A DNA stretch of 14,625 bases from Thermoplasmatota archaeon (GTDB taxonomy: Archaea; Thermoplasmatota; Thermoplasmata; Thermoplasmatales; GCA-001856825), in assembly GCA_023379555.1 (NCBI GenBank), contig JAMCQR010000053.1, positions 1 to 14,625 of the forward strand, written 5' to 3'. Below are positions 6,735 through 14,086 of the stretch, one piece after another (within the stretch, counting starts at the first letter, position 1; each line of letters starts with the position of its first letter). The position numbers were made by a program, and so were the translations under genes. The notes beneath the pieces were generated by a model. The model searched no databases and was not told the DNA's origin. It saw only the letters and a program-made list of their open reading frames with translations.

Positions 6735-7448
6735 ATGGATTATTTCTCCAAATCCTTTAAGGGAAAAGTTGGAGTGGTCTCCGGCGCAGGGCAGGGACAG
6801 GGAAAAGCTGTCGTCAAGCTGCTTCTTGAAAGTGGTGCAAAAGTAGTGGCCTTTTCTAGAAGCGGTAACAAGCCTGATCTAAAGCACGATAACCTTCGCA
6901 TATTGAAGGGGGATTCTTCTGATGTGGCATCGCTTAAAGTAGTCAGAGATTCCATAGGTAAGGAATTTGGCACTCTCGATTTTCTTTATAACAACCAGGG
7001 GTTATTTGCACTTCACAGCACGGAATTTAACGGGGATACAGCAGTCGAATTCTACAAAGGGAACGTTGTTTCTTCCATCAACACCATAGAAACTTTTTAT
7101 CCACTGATGAACAAGGGGGGAAGCATAGTGAATGTGGGAGCTTCACCGGTATTGTATCACCGCAGTTCCCTGGAATATGCAGTTTCGAAGAGTGCTGTCG
7201 TGGAGATGACAAAAAAGATGGCCTCCATTCTGAGGCCTAAGAACATTCGTGTAAACGCTCTGATGCCGGGAAGCGTCGATTCATCGAAAGAAATAGAAGA
7301 AATTGCCCCTTTCAACTTCAAAAAACTTGACGGAAAGAAGGAAGTTACCACACTCGAGATCGCCTATACCGCTCTTTTCCTGCTAAGCGATCTATCGTAT
7401 GGGATAAACGGGCAAGCTATAAACGTCGACGCGGCAGTCCGACTCTGA
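6735..7448 (+). CDS. Short-chain dehydrogenase/reductase (SDR)
   Basis: Soluble NAD(P)-dependent oxidoreductase of 237 residues, classical SDR length. The Rossmann cofactor motif TGxxxGxG reads S16-GAGQGQ-G23. An Arg after the second strand (R42 in FSRSG) favours NADP(H). The NNAG motif is N86-N-Q-G89, and the active-site pair is Y148-AVS-K152 with the likely catalytic Ser at S137 (VGAS), slightly closer to the Tyr than usual. Asn174 and the ALMPG loop (175-179) that positions nicotinamide are present. The C-terminus carries the usual GINGQAINVDAA ending. The substrate cannot be read from sequence; SDRs of this kind act on sugars, acyl carriers, alcohols or keto acids. ATG 6735 is the first start after an in-frame stop at 6726. 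Neighbouring genes appear separately promoted and give no pathway hint. The family is secure; the reaction is unknown. Confidence 0.9.
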   Translation: MDYFSKSFKGKVGVVSGAGQGQGKAVVKLLLESGAKVVAFSRSGNKPDLKHDNLRILKGDSSDVASLKVVRDSIGKEFGTLDFLYNNQGLFALHSTEFNGDTAVEFYKGNVVSSINTIETFYPLMNKGGSIVNVGASPVLYHRSSLEYAVSKSAVVEMTKKMASILRPKNIRVNALMPGSVDSSKEIEEIAPFNFKKLDGKKEVTTLEIAYTALFLLSDLSYGINGQAINVDAAVRL

Positions 7449-7515
7449 GAAGAAATCCACTTGATTTATAGTAAATCGGTCCAAACCAAGATTCTTGGAA
7501 TATAACCAAAAGAGC

Positions 7516-7523
7516 TTTAATTT
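7516..7523 (+). promoter_or_regulatory. TATA-like box of the TenA/PqqC-like gene
   Basis: TTTAATTT centred 24-25 nt upstream of ATG 7544, fitting a leaderless transcript independent of the dehydrogenase gene. Confidence 0.45.
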
Positions 7524-7543
7524 AGACTTACTATAACTTCTAT

Positions 7544-8239
7544 ATGGCCCTTAATAATGCAGATGACTCTTTCTATCAAGAAATCTACTCAATGGTAAAG
7601 AAACACCCAGCAACGAACAACGATTTTATTGATAGGTTTTCCAAAGGAGAGATTACTTATGAGGAGTTTGAGAACTTCTCGATAGAATTTTACCACTTTA
7701 CCAGGGAATGGGTTTCCATCCTGTCGGTTCTGCTCGTTAATACACCGAACGAAAATGATGCAGAGTCCCTGACAAGGATTCTAGTATCAGAGCTTGGGGA
7801 TATGGACCCTGCAAAGAGGCACGAACTACTTTACAGGAAGTACCTGAGGAGTATAGGGATGTCGCCAGAAGAACTGATTTTCCGCGAGCAGTTACCCTCC
7901 ACCAAACAGTGGCTGGATAAGATGAGGGAATACTTTGCGAGTGATTATTTCACCGCGCTTGGAGCAGAATACGGACTTGAGAACATGGCCATTCCGATGT
8001 GGGATAAGCTGCTTCCGGGTCTCGAGAAAGCAAAACAGAAGTTTCCAATGTTGAAATCCATGGACATCGAATATTTCACTTTTCACAGGGAACTTGAAGA
8101 ACATCACGAAGAAGAAATGGCGAATGTTCTGGGAGAACACATAAACGACAAAGTGGCCAAAGACAGGTTCAAAAAGGGGGCTTCTGGAATGCTTGATTAT
8201 GAGAAGGAATTCTGGGACGGTCTAGCAGTAAAGGCGTAA
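7544..8239 (+). CDS. TenA/PqqC-like heme-oxygenase-fold protein, likely di-metal oxidase
   Basis: All-helical soluble protein of 231 residues, similar in pattern to the PqqC/TenA/CADD group (heme-oxygenase-like fold). Candidate metal ligands are E83 (SELGD), H93 (KRHELL), E142 and/or E146 (GAEYGLENM), and the helix H181-x3-E185-x2-H188. The last spacing matches the H-x3-D/E-x2-H helix of CADD-type di-iron oxygenases as I remember it. TenA hydrolases lack this set and use a Cys nucleophile; no Cys is present here, so a thiaminase role is unlikely. PqqC proper acts on a PQQ precursor, but no pqq gene is nearby. Members of the wider group cleave or oxidise amino acids, fatty acids or p-aminobenzoate precursors. 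It starts at ATG 7544 next to a TATA-like box. The fold is fairly sure; the reaction is open. Confidence 0.75.
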   Translation: MALNNADDSFYQEIYSMVKKHPATNNDFIDRFSKGEITYEEFENFSIEFYHFTREWVSILSVLLVNTPNENDAESLTRILVSELGDMDPAKRHELLYRKYLRSIGMSPEELIFREQLPSTKQWLDKMREYFASDYFTALGAEYGLENMAIPMWDKLLPGLEKAKQKFPMLKSMDIEYFTFHRELEEHHEEEMANVLGEHINDKVAKDRFKKGASGMLDYEKEFWDGLAVKA

Positions 8240-8305
8240 CTCATCTCCCTCTTATGTTATTCTTGGTTACTGCACTTGTTCGTCTACGATCTAATTAATG
8301 AGTTG

Positions 8306-8313
8306 TTAAATAT
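8306..8313 (+). promoter_or_regulatory. TATA box of the ABC exporter operon
   Basis: TTAAATAT centred 25-26 nt upstream of ATG 8335, so transcription likely starts at the ATG. A GAAGGA at 8325-8330 also precedes the start, at a short spacing of 4 nt. Confidence 0.55.
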
Positions 8314-8334
8314 CCGTACTTACTGAAGGAACAA

Positions 8335-9249
8335 ATGACTGAGACAGTGATTTCCGTATCTAATCTAGTCAAAAGTTATTCAGATCTAAACGCAGTCGAT
8401 GATATTTCGTTTTCGATCAACAAAGGAGAAGTATTCAGCATTCTGGGACCAAACGGTGCAGGGAAGACCACTACAGTTGAAATTCTAGAGGGAGTGAGAA
8501 ATAGAACCTCCGGCGACGTGCGTGTACTGGAGCAGGATCCCGAGCGGAGTAAATCGTTAATATACAAGCTAGGCATCTTACCTCAAGATTTTTCCTTTAT
8601 CTACAACAGCACTCCGGAAGAGGCACTAAACTTTTACAAGGGGACTTTGAGGGCATCTACCGACCTTGATGAAATCCTCGCAATGGTTGATCTCTCAGAT
8701 AAAGGTTCTACCCCATTTCAAAAGATGTCTGGGGGTCAGAAACAAAAACTTGGTCTTGCGCTTTCAATGGTTAATGACCCGGAAATATTGTTCCTCGATG
8801 AACCTACATCGGGACTAGACCCAAGGGCAAGAAGGAACATCTGGAATGTTATCAAAACATTGAAGGCAAAGGGGAAGAGCATTCTCCTGACTACTCACTA
8901 TCTGGAGGAAGCAGAACTGTTGGCAGATAGAGTGGCCATAATGAACAAGGGCAAGATCATAGATTCCGGTACACCGATGGAAATAATAGAAAGACATCAC
9001 GAGGACGACAGACTCATCATTAGAGGAGATGGAGAAGTTTCAGCACTTCTGACTACCGGAGGATACAAATTCGAACGCGAAGGAGCGTACATCAAAGTAA
9101 ATCTGAAGAGCATCAAAGATGCAACTCAGATAATCAACTATCTTTATGAAAGAAAAGCCAAATTTGAAGACTTCACTTTAAAGAGGGAGAGTCTTGAAGA
9201 CGTATTTGTAAGAATGGTCGGGGAGATAGAGGAAGATGAAGCCGAGTAG
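8335..9249 (+). CDS. ABC-2 type exporter, ATP-binding subunit
   Basis: Cytoplasmic ATPase of 304 residues that powers the membrane partner encoded next. Walker A is G38-PNGAGK-T45-T46, the Q-loop Gln is Q84, the signature is M131-SGGQ-K136, Walker B is ILFLD155-E156, and the switch His is H188 (TTHYLEEAE). After the nucleotide-binding domain (about 1-220) there is a roughly 80-residue C-terminal extension ending in LKRESLEDVFVRMVGE, the pattern seen in DrrA/CcmA-like exporters (drug, polysaccharide, lipid or antibiotic efflux). The frame overlaps the permease ATG by 14 bases, so the two are coupled. Substrate is not indicated. Its own TATA box sits 26 nt upstream. The function class is secure. 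Confidence 0.95.
   Translation: MTETVISVSNLVKSYSDLNAVDDISFSINKGEVFSILGPNGAGKTTTVEILEGVRNRTSGDVRVLEQDPERSKSLIYKLGILPQDFSFIYNSTPEEALNFYKGTLRASTDLDEILAMVDLSDKGSTPFQKMSGGQKQKLGLALSMVNDPEILFLDEPTSGLDPRARRNIWNVIKTLKAKGKSILLTTHYLEEAELLADRVAIMNKGKIIDSGTPMEIIERHHEDDRLIIRGDGEVSALLTTGGYKFEREGAYIKVNLKSIKDATQIINYLYERKAKFEDFTLKRESLEDVFVRMVGEIEEDEAE
9228..9232 (+). promoter_or_regulatory. Shine-Dalgarno site of the ABC permease
   Basis: AGAGG within the 3' end of the ATPase gene, 3 nt before ATG 9236; GGGAG at 9221-9225 is an alternative at 10 nt. It supports translational coupling. Confidence 0.5.
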
Positions 9250-10333
9250 AATTAGCGCTTATTTCGTACTGCACGCAAAGTCGTACATGAGATCGAGGTC
9301 TGCCATCTTCTTTCAGATTGCATTCCCGGTGATACTCATATTGCTATTCGGTGCAATATTTTCTGGTTCTTCTTATTCCCCATCCACGCTCATTGTCCAA
9401 AACGAGAGTCCTTCTGCAATATCGTGGGAAGTTGTTGATGCGATTAACTCATCTGGACTCTTTAAGGTCCAAGTGATCGGTGCAAACCAGAATCTATCTG
9501 ATTACATCAATTCTCATTCCATTCAGGCTGCGCTTTTGATTCCTTCAAACTTTACAACAAATTATGCTTATGGATATGGACTCTTAATTCTTAAGGGGCA
9601 TACCAACCCAACTGTGGCTAGCGCGGATTATCAGACCATCAATGGGATCCTTACCCAGATAAATTTCAAGGCTAGTAATGCCTCTGAAAAACTGGTTCTC
9701 TCTTCCCAAGTTGCACTCGGAAACTCGGGAAAGACCATAAATTTCTACGTACCTGGTTTGATTGGATTTACCGTGTTGAGCACGATGTTCAACATGGTTT
9801 ACACAGTTCCTAACTATAGGAAAGAGAGACTCTTCAGACAGCTCTCTTTCAGCGGCTTGACTAAGTCAGAGTGGATAACAGCCAACATGCTGTTTTCCTT
9901 CCTTATGCTCGTGCTTTCTGATGTCGTACTGGTTGCGATAGGCATATTCGTTTTCGGTGCTTCCCTAACGTTAAACATCGAGACTATCTTAGCATCTGCT
10001 TTGATAATTTTCGGCGGTTTGGTCTTTTTCACCAGTGTCGGCATCCTAGCGGGGCTGGTCTCTGATAACGAAGAAACAGTATCAGTAGTTGGGAACCTTG
10101 TGATGTTTCCAATGATGTTTCTGTCGGGGGTCTTCTTTCCATTGAACTTCGCCCCAGCTTACCTGGTTACAATATCAAAATTCCTGCCGCTCACATACTT
10201 CATAAACTCTTTGATTTCTGTACTGGACTACGGAAACATATCAACCGTCACAATCCAGATAATTTGGTTGCTCCTTGGTTCAGCTATCCTGTTTGCAGTT
10301 GCGGTAAAACTATTCAGCTGGAAGCAAAAGTGA
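9236..10333 (+). CDS. ABC-2 type exporter, membrane subunit
   Basis: Permease of 365 residues with the ABC-2 layout. There is a short cytoplasmic N-terminus, a first helix (about 24-44), and an external domain of about 120 residues (45-165) rich in Ser, Asn and Thr. Five further helices occupy about 170-360. The segment VPNYRKERLFRQLSFSG after the second helix is the cytoplasmic coupling region typical of ABC-2 permeases, and the later MFLSGVFFPLNFAP pattern is the usual re-entrant/last-loop signature. It probably pairs with the ATPase as a 2+2 complex. Start ATG 9236 overlaps the ATPase by 14 bases. The 3' end faces the antiporter gene across a 37-base gap. Substrate unknown; drug, lipid or surface-component export are all possible. 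Confidence 0.92.
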   Translation: MKPSRISAYFVLHAKSYMRSRSAIFFQIAFPVILILLFGAIFSGSSYSPSTLIVQNESPSAISWEVVDAINSSGLFKVQVIGANQNLSDYINSHSIQAALLIPSNFTTNYAYGYGLLILKGHTNPTVASADYQTINGILTQINFKASNASEKLVLSSQVALGNSGKTINFYVPGLIGFTVLSTMFNMVYTVPNYRKERLFRQLSFSGLTKSEWITANMLFSFLMLVLSDVVLVAIGIFVFGASLTLNIETILASALIIFGGLVFFTSVGILAGLVSDNEETVSVVGNLVMFPMMFLSGVFFPLNFAPAYLVTISKFLPLTYFINSLISVLDYGNISTVTIQIIWLLLGSAILFAVAVKLFSWKQK

Positions 10334-10370
10334 GAAGGACATCTGGAAAAACTCTATTCGTAGAGGAATA

Positions 10371-11639
10371 TTACTGCTGCTTCAGTTTAGGATTTGCGTT
10401 TTCACCCTGAATAGAAGTGTTGGCGGCACTGCTTACTGCGCTGTTTGCATACTTCCTTGAGATCGCAGTAAAACTGAGTGAACCTGCAAGAATTGCAAGA
10501 ATAACCGTATAAAATATGATGTTTCCAAATGAACTGAAGATTGCTGGATTTGAAGTGAGGACTATGCCTAGAAGGACAATGACAGTTGGGCCCCTGTGAA
10601 CAAAGGTTGCCACTAACATACTGTCGCTGCCAAACCACTTTGTAACCCCATTAATCGCGTAGACCTCAAAAAACCGAATTACTACAAGGGCTGCGACAAA
10701 TATCAGTGCAAAAAAGAGGGCGTGAAAGTCAAATATATTGACTAGGATTCCTGTATAGACATAAAAGATAGTCAGTAAAATGAAAGTAATCTCTTGGTTG
10801 AAATAATCAAGTTGCGCCGTATCAACTATTCCGGACAACTTAATAATCTTGGATATAGGTCCTGAGTTAGCAATAATTATGGAGAAAACGAAAGCAGCAA
10901 GAATTGGAGAGGCACCTATGTAGTCAGACACACCCCAGATGCCCAATAGAACTGCAATGGTCGCTATGTAATAGTGAGGCGCAGATGCCTGTTTCAAGAT
11001 GATCAACCAGATAATTCCTAAGACTCCTCCTAGGACTATCGCTTCGGACACGCTTCCAAAGAGATAGCTCGCTATTCCAACCACCCCGACCAAGGAGCTT
11101 TGCTGATCTATAATGCTCAAAAGAAGAAGGGCACCGATAACATTCAACACCGAGTTGAATATGGTTTCAACCTCTATTGAGTGTCTCATCTCCTCGTTGA
11201 TTTTTATTCGGTTCAACAGAGGGATGATGAAAGGAGCAGCTGCTTCGCTCAGAATTGTCGAAATCAGTAGTGAAATTAGTAGCGGTAATTTAAAAACAAA
11301 ATACAACAAGGGAGTCAATAGCCCAATAACAAATAATAAATCAGCAACTGCGATCCAAATACCCTTTGACAATGCATGACCAAATTTCTGAAGATCCAGC
11401 TTGAGAAGTCCACCAAATACAATAAGTATCAAGGCGATTGTACCGACAAAGCCGAGAAGTTGCCTCAATAGAGATATGTAGACTCCGGGAATGATACCAG
11501 AATAGTGGATCAGAATACCGATCAGCAATAAGAGCAGCATGTCGGGTATTCTCTTTTTTCGAAACGCTATTTCTCCTACAAAACCGAGTAACATAATTCC
11601 TGCGAGTAATAGCAGTAGTTCGTCGGTTCTAGGATACAT
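10371..11639 (-). CDS. NhaP/KefB-like cation:proton antiporter, key aspartates replaced
   Basis: Integral membrane protein of 422 residues with about 12 helices, of the CPA (sodium/proton antiporter) superfamily. Family pieces include K29-RIPDMLLLLLIGIL, the GGLLKLDL stretch (76-83), the unwound-helix region L130-SEAAAPF, E158-TIFN-S163, and the Arg of HRGP (R349). In archaeal NhaP proteins the ion site uses Thr-Asp in the first crossing helix and Glu-x3-Asn-Asp in the second. Here the first pair is replaced by Ala-Ala (with E132 just before) and the last Asp by S163, while E158 and N162 remain. The protein has no C-terminal RCK domain. Exchange of sodium or potassium for protons is the family role, but its specificity may have changed. 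ATG 11639 has a TATA box 28 nt upstream. The family is sure; the activity is uncertain. Confidence 0.88.
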   Translation of the reverse strand: MYPRTDELLLLLAGIMLLGFVGEIAFRKKRIPDMLLLLLIGILIHYSGIIPGVYISLLRQLLGFVGTIALILIVFGGLLKLDLQKFGHALSKGIWIAVADLLFVIGLLTPLLYFVFKLPLLISLLISTILSEAAAPFIIPLLNRIKINEEMRHSIEVETIFNSVLNVIGALLLLSIIDQQSSLVGVVGIASYLFGSVSEAIVLGGVLGIIWLIILKQASAPHYYIATIAVLLGIWGVSDYIGASPILAAFVFSIIIANSGPISKIIKLSGIVDTAQLDYFNQEITFILLTIFYVYTGILVNIFDFHALFFALIFVAALVVIRFFEVYAINGVTKWFGSDSMLVATFVHRGPTVIVLLGIVLTSNPAIFSSFGNIIFYTVILAILAGSLSFTAISRKYANSAVSSAANTSIQGENANPKLKQQ

Positions 11640-11663
11640 TGCTCTCTAAAGAACTCCTAATCA

Positions 11664-11671
11664 GTTATAAC
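11664..11671 (-). promoter_or_regulatory. TATA box of the antiporter gene
   Basis: GTTATAAC, centred about 28 nt upstream of ATG 11639, in the 125-base gap after the small membrane protein gene. A leaderless or near-leaderless start is likely. Confidence 0.5.
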
Positions 11672-11764
11672 ATTTTGTATTGGTATCTTGCAAATACCAG
11701 ACTACCGTACATCATTCTTATTTATATAATAAGCGAGAATATTTCAGATGACGCAGGATCTGCA

Positions 11765-12238
11765 CTACTCTTTGATGCTCCTGGCAAAATTCTTTATGAT
11801 GAATATCAGGTTAACTACCACGATCACAGACCCAACAATATTGAGTGAACCGAAGGATGGTATGATGAGAGTTAATTTCTCTATAAATGGGATGTAGATG
11901 CCTAGTATTGTAAAGGTGAGGATCAGAAACAACAGAATTGGAAGTACATTTCCCTTAGAAACTTTGTTCTCTCGCTTGGCAGCGTGTTTTGCGAAGTAGA
12001 ACGAAGCAGAAAGTATAGCCAATGGTAGGTACAACAAAAAGGAAAGTATGACTATTAGAAATGGAAGTCCAAAAACAGTGAGAGACCTAAAATTGAATGC
12101 GAGAAACAATACAATGGATGGAACTATGACACCCAAGTCCACTATGGTGATTATAGATATCGCTTCGCTGTAACTCTTGACGGATAACCTTTGGCTTATA
12201 ACACTATTGCTCAATCCGTCAGACAATATATTCGCCAT
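11765..12238 (-). CDS. Small membrane protein with four helices, unknown function
   Basis: Hypothetical integral membrane protein of 157 residues (162 if begun at ATG 12253). After a short polar N-terminus (SDGLSNSVISQRLSVKSYSEA) there are four hydrophobic segments: two near the N-terminus, separated by a short loop, then a basic loop (KHAAKRENKVSKGN), then two more. The C-terminus is basic (IIKNFARSIKE). No family is recognised and no catalytic residue stands out. ATG 12238 is preferred because the only TATA-like box lies about 29-30 nt upstream of it and just 15 nt before ATG 12253, too close to be transcribed. It runs on the same strand as the antiporter, 125 bases upstream of it, and could be co-transcribed, but the antiporter has its own TATA box. 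It is probably a real gene, given the sustained hydrophobic pattern and position. Confidence 0.65.
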   Translation of the reverse strand: MANILSDGLSNSVISQRLSVKSYSEAISIITIVDLGVIVPSIVLFLAFNFRSLTVFGLPFLIVILSFLLYLPLAILSASFYFAKHAAKRENKVSKGNVLPILLFLILTFTILGIYIPFIEKLTLIIPSFGSLNIVGSVIVVVNLIFIIKNFARSIKE

Positions 12239-12263
12239 TGCAATTAATAACATAGAATAGTAG

Positions 12264-12272
12264 TATAAATAA
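12264..12272 (-). promoter_or_regulatory. TATA-like box of the small membrane protein gene
   Basis: TTATTTATA on the minus strand, centred near 12268, which is 30 nt upstream of ATG 12238 and only 15 nt upstream of ATG 12253. This decides the start choice. Confidence 0.45.
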
Positions 12273-12420
12273 TTGTCTGCTTATTGTCATACAAACGTCA
12301 GAGTTATACGTCTTTAATTCTGTTATCGGATTCGGTTTAGATTAAGGTCTTAGTTGTCACAATTGGTCCATTTTCCAAGAAAATACAAGTCAAACTTGCT
12401 GTCGACGAATTTTCACACAA

Positions 12421-12430
12421 CTTTTATTTT
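12421..12430 (+). promoter_or_regulatory. TATA box of the leucyl aminopeptidase gene
   Basis: CTTTTATTTT centred 25-26 nt upstream of ATG 12451, which supports that ATG over the TTG two codons earlier and points to a leaderless transcript. Confidence 0.6.
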
Positions 12431-12450
12431 GAATCATACAATACTTGAAA

Positions 12451-13881
12451 ATGGAATTTCAAAAGTTCTCTGAAAGTTATTCCGGTAAGGTAAGTGCAAT
12501 CATTGCACCCGTTTTCGAAGATTTTACTCCGGCTGATACTCTGAATTTTACTAGGGAGAGTTCTGCCTTGGCCAATGCAAAGAAGTCTGGATTTTCTGGA
12601 AAAATTGGGGATACTTTTGATATCTTCGATAATAAGCTCGGTAAGAGAATTATTCTTATCGGACTGGGAAAGAAGGGAGCAATTGATAAAGAAGTGCTTC
12701 GCCGATCCTATTCTTCTGCATTCAACGCAGTCAAATCTACTCCTAAGGGAGTGATACAAGTCATCCTTCCAAAGGGATCAACTGAAGAGACAAAGGAAGT
12801 TATCTTTTCTATCTCTCTCGCTGCTTACGACTTCGACAAGTACCGAAGTGAGAAGAATAAAGCCAAAGTGGACAAAATACTCATAAAAACTAAGTCCAAT
12901 GAAATGGCAATAAGGGAAGCAATTGCGTTAGCAGATGCAGTGAATTTTACCAGAGACATCGCCAACCTACCTCCTTCCGTTGGAACTCCTTCCTTTTTTG
13001 AGAAGACTGCACGGAAACTTGAAGGCGTAACTACCAAGTCTTTTGTAAGGGAGGACTTCATCAAGCTTGGCATGGGAGGATTGGAGGGTGTATCTAGAGC
13101 TGCAAAGGAGGCAGCCAAACTACTAATCCTTGAGTATGGTCCAAAAGATAAGAAACCAACATTGATCGTGGGCAAGGGAATAACTTTCGACAGCGGTGGG
13201 ATTTCAATCAAACCTTCAGAAGGAATGGACGAAATGAAATTTGACAAGTGCGGTGCTTCTGCCGTTATTGGGACAATGAAACTCATCTCCGAATTAGGAA
13301 TCAAGAAACACGTCATCGGTATGACACCTCTGACGGAAAATCTCCCAGGTGGAAATGCGTACAAACCAGGCGACATACTCACCCATTACAATGGAGTGAC
13401 TTCTGAAGTCTTAACGACTGATGCCGAAGGAAGATTGGTGCTTGCTGATGCTTTGAGTTATGGAACCAAGAATTTCAAACCATCGGAAGTGATAGATCTT
13501 GCGACTCTCACCGGGGCTTGTGTCGTCGCACTGGGGAATAACTATGCAGGGCTCATGGGCAATAACGAACCTCTAAAGAACAGAATCAAGAAAGCATCAG
13601 AGAATTCCTGGGAAAAAGTCTGGGAGTTGCCAATAGATTCTGATTTCCAGGACCAGATAAAGAGCAAGGTCGCAGACATAAAGAATACTGGCGGAAGGGA
13701 GGGAGGGGCTGAGACAGCTGGTGCGTTCCTAAGCAGATTTGTGGGAGATACTCCTTGGGTACATCTGGACATAGCTGGAACTGCCTGGACACAGAAGAAC
13801 AATTCTCACAGATCCTATCTACCTGCGGGAGCGACAGGCTATGGAGTTAGATTGCTCTACGAATTCTTGAAATTGGAGTAA
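12451..13881 (+). CDS. Leucyl aminopeptidase, family M17
   Basis: Cytosolic dinuclear metallopeptidase, probably a hexamer, that removes N-terminal residues from peptides in protein turnover. It has 476 residues, normal for M17. The N-terminal macro-like domain covers about 1-155. The catalytic domain shows V241-GKGITFDSGGIS (metal and catalytic residues K242, D247, K254), then D265 in KFDKCG, and the family signature TTDAEGRL with D324, E326 and catalytic R328. All metal ligands expected from PepA and bovine lens enzyme appear present. The usual NTDAEGRL begins with Thr here, a mild change. Start: the frame can begin at TTG 12445, but the TATA box is 26 nt from ATG 12451. It is a single gene, divergent from the small membrane protein and convergent with the APC permease. 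The nearby amino acid permease fits peptide/amino acid recycling but is not linked by promoter. The identity is secure. Confidence 0.95.
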   Translation: MEFQKFSESYSGKVSAIIAPVFEDFTPADTLNFTRESSALANAKKSGFSGKIGDTFDIFDNKLGKRIILIGLGKKGAIDKEVLRRSYSSAFNAVKSTPKGVIQVILPKGSTEETKEVIFSISLAAYDFDKYRSEKNKAKVDKILIKTKSNEMAIREAIALADAVNFTRDIANLPPSVGTPSFFEKTARKLEGVTTKSFVREDFIKLGMGGLEGVSRAAKEAAKLLILEYGPKDKKPTLIVGKGITFDSGGISIKPSEGMDEMKFDKCGASAVIGTMKLISELGIKKHVIGMTPLTENLPGGNAYKPGDILTHYNGVTSEVLTTDAEGRLVLADALSYGTKNFKPSEVIDLATLTGACVVALGNNYAGLMGNNEPLKNRIKKASENSWEKVWELPIDSDFQDQIKSKVADIKNTGGREGGAETAGAFLSRFVGDTPWVHLDIAGTAWTQKNNSHRSYLPAGATGYGVRLLYEFLKLE

Positions 13882-14086
13882 ACTACCCATAGGGACTCTC
13901 TATAATAAACCTAAATATCCTGTACGATGCAGGACAAGAAAAGAGTATGGTAGGAAATAATTTTAAACAAATTAGTACACGTCTGTTGTCAACATTGCAT
14001 TGAGCATGCTATGCGTTTCATTGCCATTTTTCGGGAACAAAAATTCTGGATACTCGATTTCTAAAAGGAGTCAAGAACAGGTTTCC
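13882..14086. other. Convergent intergenic region, 205 bases
   Basis: AT-rich gap between the facing aminopeptidase and permease genes. It holds T5 runs usable as weak terminators for each strand (14027-14031 on +, 14039-14043 on -) and a short imperfect hairpin at 13918-13934 (TCCTG/CAGGA). I see no gene, no box C/D pattern and no tRNA. Confidence 0.4.

Noticed and set aside
11639..11848. 69-codon open frame on plus between the antiporter and the small membrane protein
   Set aside because: It runs antisense into the small membrane protein gene, has no upstream promoter pattern of its own, and its start falls in the antiporter start codon.
12254..12444. 190-base divergent gap checked for tRNA or box C/D RNA
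   Set aside because: No cloverleaf-like arm pattern, no RTGATGA/CTGA pair; AT-rich promoter sequence explains it.
12825..13382. 185-codon open frame on minus inside the aminopeptidase
   Set aside because: Antisense shadow rich in Ser and Pro; the plus-strand frame has all the M17 catalytic residues.
13918..13934. Short hairpin TCCTG/CAGGA as a terminator
   Set aside because: Five-base stem with a seven-base loop, followed by A-rich rather than T-rich sequence; easily chance.
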